24,410 bases of DNA from JAJXWB01 sp047971685 (lineage in GTDB: Bacteria > Pseudomonadota > Alphaproteobacteria > Rhizobiales > Beijerinckiaceae), in assembly GCA_047971685.1 (NCBI GenBank), contig JBKDZW010000112.1, positions 1 to 24,410 of the forward strand, in the 5' to 3' direction. Each line of letters opens with the position of its first letter. Position 1 is the first letter of the stretch. Below the pieces are notes generated by a model. It had not been told where the DNA came from, ran no database searches, and saw nothing but the letters and a program-made list of their open reading frames with translations. This document shows, piece by piece, positions 21,295 through 24,410 of the stretch. Made by a program: the position numbers and the translations under genes.

Positions 21295-21498
21295 TCATTC
21301 TTCCGGCGGGCTGTTCTTGATCGTCTCGTCGTCCTCATCGCCTGCGGGCGCGCCGGCTATGGCGTAGCCGCCCGAGAGCCAGCGGTTGAGGTCGATGGAG
21401 GCGCAGCGCTTCGAGCAGAAGGGCTTGTATCGCTCGACCGACGCCTTCTTGCAGATCGGGCATGCGCGCGCGGGCGCCGGAGGGCGGGCCTTGCTCAC
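21295..21498 (-). CDS. yacG: YacG-type zinc-ribbon DNA gyrase inhibitor
   Basis: A 67-residue protein with the four-Cys zinc site C13-x2-C16 and C28-x3-C32 (CPICKK, then FCSKRC) and the following IDLNRWLSGGYAI segment that defines YacG. In E. coli YacG binds GyrB and inhibits gyrase. The C terminus is acidic. The start is GTG at 21498, 6 nt after the maf stop, with GAGGCGGC upstream as SD. It is the last gene of infA-maf-yacG, a gene order common in alphaproteobacteria. Confidence 0.92.
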   Translation of the reverse strand: MSKARPPAPARACPICKKASVERYKPFCSKRCASIDLNRWLSGGYAIAGAPAGDEDDETIKNSPPEE

Positions 21499-21504
21499 GC
21501 CGCC

Positions 21505-22143
21505 TCAGGCCCTGTTCGCCCAGGCCAGACGCGCGGGAAAACCGTCGCCCAGCAGAAGCGATTGCGTCTCGTAGAGCGGCAGGCCGACGACGCTGGAATA
21601 GGAGCCGACGAGCTTGACCACGAAGGCGCCCGCAAGCCCCTGAATGGCGTAGCCGCCTGCCTTGCCGCGCCATTCGCCGGACGTGAGATAGGATTCGATT
21701 TCGGCGCCCGACAGGCGCTTGAAACGCACACGCGATTCAACGATGCGCTTGCGCTCCGCCCCGCGCGGCGTGACAAGCGCCAGGCCGGTGTAGACGCGGT
21801 GCTGGCGGCCCGACAGCAGCCGCAGGCAATCGCCCGCCTCCTCCAGCAATTCGCATTTGGGCAGGATGCGGCGCCCGACCGCGACCACCGTATCGGCGGC
21901 GACAACGAAGGATTCGCCGATTTCGGGCCGCGCTACGGCGATCCTGCGGGCGGCCTGCGCCTTCTCCACCGCGAGCCGTTGCGCCAGCACGCGCGGCAAT
22001 TCGTTCTTGTTCGGAGTTTCATCGACATCGGCCGGCAGCAGCGCATCCGGCTCCAGACCGATCTGCTGGAGCAATTCCAGCCGGCGCGGCGAGCCCGAGG
22101 CCAAAACGAGCTTTGGGCGCCAGGCGGAACTCTTGTCTGTCAC
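21505..22143 (-). CDS. maf: Maf-like nucleotide pyrophosphatase
   Basis: A 212-residue Maf/HAM1-fold protein that hydrolyses non-canonical or selected nucleoside triphosphates to monophosphates. The N-terminal LASGSPRRLELL is the substrate-phosphate loop, followed by DVDETPNKNE and, in the middle, AADTVVAVGRRIL with the catalytic Asp. The C-terminal GSYSSVVGLPLYET is the conserved family end. GTG at 22143 is the start, 24 nt after the infA stop; the SD is weak. The members differ in preference (dTTP/UTP or 7-methyl-GTP) and I cannot assign which. Confidence 0.93.
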   Translation of the reverse strand: MTDKSSAWRPKLVLASGSPRRLELLQQIGLEPDALLPADVDETPNKNELPRVLAQRLAVEKAQAARRIAVARPEIGESFVVAADTVVAVGRRILPKCELLEEAGDCLRLLSGRQHRVYTGLALVTPRGAERKRIVESRVRFKRLSGAEIESYLTSGEWRGKAGGYAIQGLAGAFVVKLVGSYSSVVGLPLYETQSLLLGDGFPARLAWANRA

Positions 22144-22167
22144 GTCGGCGCGCCCCGTGCGAAGCGG

Positions 22168-22386
22168 TTACTTGAAACGATAGGTGATGCGGCCTTTGGT
22201 AAGGTCGTAAGGCGTCATTTCGACGAGAACACGGTCGCCCGTCAGCACGCGAATGCGGTTCTTGCGCATCTTGCCGGCCGTATGTGCGATAATCTCGTGA
22301 TCGTTCTCGAGTTTTACGCGGAAAGTCGCGTTGGGCAGGAGTTCGCTCACCACGCCGGGAAATTCGAGTAATTCTTCCTTCGCCAT
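22168..22386 (-). CDS. infA: Translation initiation factor IF-1
   Basis: The 72-residue S1/OB-fold factor binds the ribosomal A site during initiation. MAKEELLEFPGVVSELLPNA and the central HTAGKMRKNRIRVLTGDRV are classic IF-1 sequence, and the protein ends at the usual GRITYRFK. ATG at 22386 is the start because the family begins MAKE and AAGGA lies 5 nt upstream; an in-frame start at 22431 would add 15 non-family residues. It leads the infA-maf-yacG operon. Confidence 0.98.
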   Translation of the reverse strand: MAKEELLEFPGVVSELLPNATFRVKLENDHEIIAHTAGKMRKNRIRVLTGDRVLVEMTPYDLTKGRITYRFK

Positions 22387-22496
22387 CTGGATCCTTTTCG
22401 CGCCAAGTCGGACGCAGAAAAGCCGGGTCAATAGGACAGCCCGGCCTCGTCGCGGCGGACCCTAATCGAGAACGACCGGTTTGTGAACTGCAATGA

Positions 22497-22529
22497 CGCA
22501 TTCCGGGAGCGCGCATTCCGGGGATGCGC
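22497..22529. repeat. Direct repeat and hairpin between pssA and infA
   Basis: CGCATTCCGGG occurs at 22497-22507 and 22512-22522. The second copy is part of GCGCAT/ATGCGC with a 7-nt loop (22511-22529), 33-51 nt after the pssA stop on the minus strand. It could cap the pssA transcript, though no T run follows. Confidence 0.4.
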
Positions 22530-22561
22530 GGCTTTCCGACAGGCCCCGGCGCCAATCCGGC

Positions 22562-23401
22562 TCAGGACGCGCCCTGCCCGGCTGCGGCGCGCACAGCCTT
22601 GTCGCGCGCGACATAGCGGTTGTGGCTGCGCATCGAAAACGGGATCATGGCGAGGTAGATCAGGCAGAGCGCGGCCAGCATTTCCATTGGATAGGTGGCC
22701 AGAAGCAAAATGACCGCCGCCACGCCGAACAATACGAAAACCACATATTCCCTGGGCACACGGCCAAGCGACTTGCCGGAAAAATGCGGAATGCGGCTCA
22801 CCATCAGGAAGGCCACGAACAGCAGAAAGGCGATATGCCAGGGGGCATAGGCCCTGCCCACGGGCATTTCGAGGTCCGAGAGATGAAGATAGAGCGGTAA
22901 AAGAGCAAGGCAGGCGCCGGCGGGCGCGGGCATGCCAACGAAGAATTTGGCCGTCCAGGCGGGGCGCTCGGGATCGTCGACCATGACATTGAAACGCGCC
23001 AGACGCAGCGCCGCCGCAGTTGCGAAAACAAGCGCGGCAAACCATCCTAACCCCTTGATTTCCTGCAAATTCCACATGTAGAGAATCAATGCGGGCGCAA
23101 CTCCGAAATCCACGAAATCGGCAAGCGAATCGAGTTCTGCGCCAAACCGCGAGGTTCCCTTCAGCGCGCGCGCGATGCGCCCGTCGAGACCATCGAGAAT
23201 GGCGGCGACGATAATCGCCAGCACCGCCGTCCGAAAACGCCCCTCGATGGCGAAGCGAATGGCGGTCAGGCCCATGGAGAGCGCCAGCAGCGTCACCAGA
23301 TTCGGCAAGATGATGCGAATGGGCACCGCGCGGAAACGACGGCGCGGTCCGGGGTGATCGGCCGGTCCGGCCGGCATGTCGCTTGGCGAAGGATGATCCA
23401 T
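22562..23401 (-). CDS. pssA: CDP-diacylglycerol-serine O-phosphatidyltransferase
   Basis: The 279-residue inner-membrane enzyme transfers phosphatidyl from CDP-diacylglycerol to serine, the entry to phosphatidylethanolamine. The CDP-alcohol phosphotransferase signature is complete: D73-G74-x2-A77-R78, G87, D91 and D95 (within DGLDGRIAR and GAELDSLADF). At least six hydrophobic segments surround it. Position and size fit the alphaproteobacterial type II PssA. Start: ATG at 23401 leaves a Pro-rich 25-residue N tail before the first membrane segment; ATG at 23377 is an alternative, and neither has a clear SD. No psd gene is visible upstream, where a divergent stress gene lies instead. Confidence 0.92.
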   Translation of the reverse strand: MDHPSPSDMPAGPADHPGPRRRFRAVPIRIILPNLVTLLALSMGLTAIRFAIEGRFRTAVLAIIVAAILDGLDGRIARALKGTSRFGAELDSLADFVDFGVAPALILYMWNLQEIKGLGWFAALVFATAAALRLARFNVMVDDPERPAWTAKFFVGMPAPAGACLALLPLYLHLSDLEMPVGRAYAPWHIAFLLFVAFLMVSRIPHFSGKSLGRVPREYVVFVLFGVAAVILLLATYPMEMLAALCLIYLAMIPFSMRSHNRYVARDKAVRAAAGQGAS

Positions 23402-23563
23402 CGGCGCGGACAATACGGGGCAAGGCGGCGCCCGACAAGACAGGGGGCGGCGCGCCTTGCTCCTGAGCGCTGCAAGGACCATATCCGGGGCGCCTTCCAT
23501 CCCATAAAGTGCGCGCATGCGCGATGGGCGGGGCGCACGGGGATGCAGCGAAAAGAGGAAGCG

Positions 23564-24406
23564 ATGTCCGCCAGAAAGCCCATCAATACGATTTGCCTCG
23601 CCATGATCGCCGAAAAGGAGACGCAGGCTGCGGCTGCAATCGATTATGCGGTCGCCTTCGCCGAGCAGACGCGCGCGCATCTGTCCTGCCGCATCGTCCC
23701 GCCCGACCTGAACCTGCCGACGGCGCGTCTCTTGCCGATGGTGCAGGCGCTGGTCGCCCAGGTGAACGCCGAGCGCATGGCCGCCGCCAAGGCGCTGGAG
23801 ACGAAAATCGAGACCGCAGCGCGCCTGTCGGGCGTCTCCTTCGATTGCGAGATATTGCCGGGTCGCTATCAGGATGGGCTCGAACAGGCGGTGGCCGGCG
23901 CGCGCGCCAGCGATTTTGTGGTTCTGCCGCAGGCGCGCGGCGCATTGTCCTCGGAGACGGGGCTGATCGAGGCCATGCTGTTCGACAGCGGGCGGCCTGC
24001 GGTCGTCGTGCCCGGCCAATGGACCAAGGGCGCAGCGGCCAGACGGATCGTCGTCGCCTGGGACGGAGGCGCGCGCGCGGCGCGGGCGATTGGCGACGCC
24101 AGGCACCTCAACGCGCAGGCCGAGCAAGTCGAGGTCGTCTGCATCATCGACAATGGAGCCGAAAATCTCGAGGGATCGGATATTGCGCGCCATCTGGCGC
24201 GAAGCTGCGCGCAATTGAAGCTCGTCGACCTACCGATGACGCACGACGACGCCGGGCGCACTTTACGCGACTATCTGTCCTCGGCGCGGGCCGATCTGCT
24301 GGTCATGGGCGCCTTCGCCCATTCCAGATTGTTCCAGCTCACGCTCGGCGGCGTGACCAGCGTCATGCTGGAAGAGGCGTCGCTGCCGGTTTTCTATTCA
24401 TACTGA
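23564..24406 (+). CDS. Tandem-domain universal stress protein (UspA family)
   Basis: A 280-residue cytoplasmic protein of two UspA-like halves. The first begins KPINTICLAMIAEKE and ends near residue 150 with PAVVVPGQW; the second starts ARRIVVAWDGG and ends with GAFAHSRLFQLTLGGVTSVMLEEASLPVFYSY, which is the usual USP end, including the G-x-x-x-x-x-x-x-G-x-x-S/T nucleotide-loop pattern (LGGVTS). The first half has no such G-rich loop and is probably degenerate. ATG at 23564 is preceded by AGAGGAA 3-4 nt away; an in-frame ATG at 23543 would add seven residues. It diverges from pssA. The target and trigger are unknown. Confidence 0.88.
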   Translation: MSARKPINTICLAMIAEKETQAAAAIDYAVAFAEQTRAHLSCRIVPPDLNLPTARLLPMVQALVAQVNAERMAAAKALETKIETAARLSGVSFDCEILPGRYQDGLEQAVAGARASDFVVLPQARGALSSETGLIEAMLFDSGRPAVVVPGQWTKGAAARRIVVAWDGGARAARAIGDARHLNAQAEQVEVVCIIDNGAENLEGSDIARHLARSCAQLKLVDLPMTHDDAGRTLRDYLSSARADLLVMGAFAHSRLFQLTLGGVTSVMLEEASLPVFYSY

Positions 24407-24410
24407 GAGA

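Noticed and set aside
1..24410. CRISPR array, toxin-antitoxin, phage structural or restriction genes
   Set aside because: No regularly spaced repeats with unique spacers and no protein resembling these systems was found on either strand.

Overview
The window is high-GC bacterial chromosome. Its gene content and orders such as infA-maf-yacG, the GlpD/GlpK pair and the PyrE type point to an alphaproteobacterium, most likely Hyphomicrobiales (Rhizobiales). A genus cannot be named from sequence alone. Most of the DNA is core or housekeeping sequence on alternating strands. Two accessory-looking stretches stand out: the left end and the block at 15.9-21.1 kb.

Left end (1-2.35 kb, minus strand): a fusion protein joins a calcineurin-like phosphoesterase domain, with most expected metal ligands substituted, to a radical SAM domain with a C-terminal cysteine cluster. 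It is followed on the same strand by very small reading frames, including a 47-residue putative lipoprotein, and by the first codons of another gene at the window edge. From 2.5 to 5.6 kb is the glycerol operon glpD-glpK. Next come an exported Gly/Tyr-rich protein, a YfcG/YghU-like glutathione transferase, and a convergent RhlE-type DEAD-box helicase whose His-rich tail ends in four 8-residue repeats. A 73-residue orphan gene and pyrE follow. On the minus strand, 10.45-12.9 kb holds a two-gene unit: a polytopic GT-C-like membrane protein and a shortened CDP-glucose 4,6-dehydratase-like protein that has lost its catalytic segment. Then come a YcbL/glyoxalase-II-like metallo-hydrolase (minus), a kappa-class/HCCA isomerase-like protein (plus), a cluster of 35-bp hairpin repeats, and rmlD.

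From about 15.98 to 21.14 kb lies a probable genomic island next to a complete tRNA-Phe(GAA) gene on the minus strand. The roughly 95 bp at the 3' end of the tRNA, including its terminator hairpin, has a diverged second copy just after rmlD. ATACCAAC motifs occur near both boundaries. The island carries one plus-strand operon: HxlR regulator, HCCA-isomerase/DsbA-like protein, SDR, PaaI-like thioesterase, Bcr/CflA-type MFS transporter, second SDR, and a truncated alcohol dehydrogenase. Both SDRs lack the catalytic Tyr. The HxlR gene has a good sigma70-type promoter overlapped by a 17-bp palindrome, suggesting autoregulation. The HxlR/isomerase junction is anomalous. The isomerase frame has no ATG/GTG/TTG start. 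The junction carries a T7 heptamer in the right phase for a -1 shift, with a GAGGAG motif 13 nt upstream, so it could be a programmed frameshift, an ATC start, or a homopolymer sequencing error.

The right end (21.2-24.4 kb) is core genome: yacG, maf and infA, then pssA (all minus), and a divergent tandem-domain universal stress protein.
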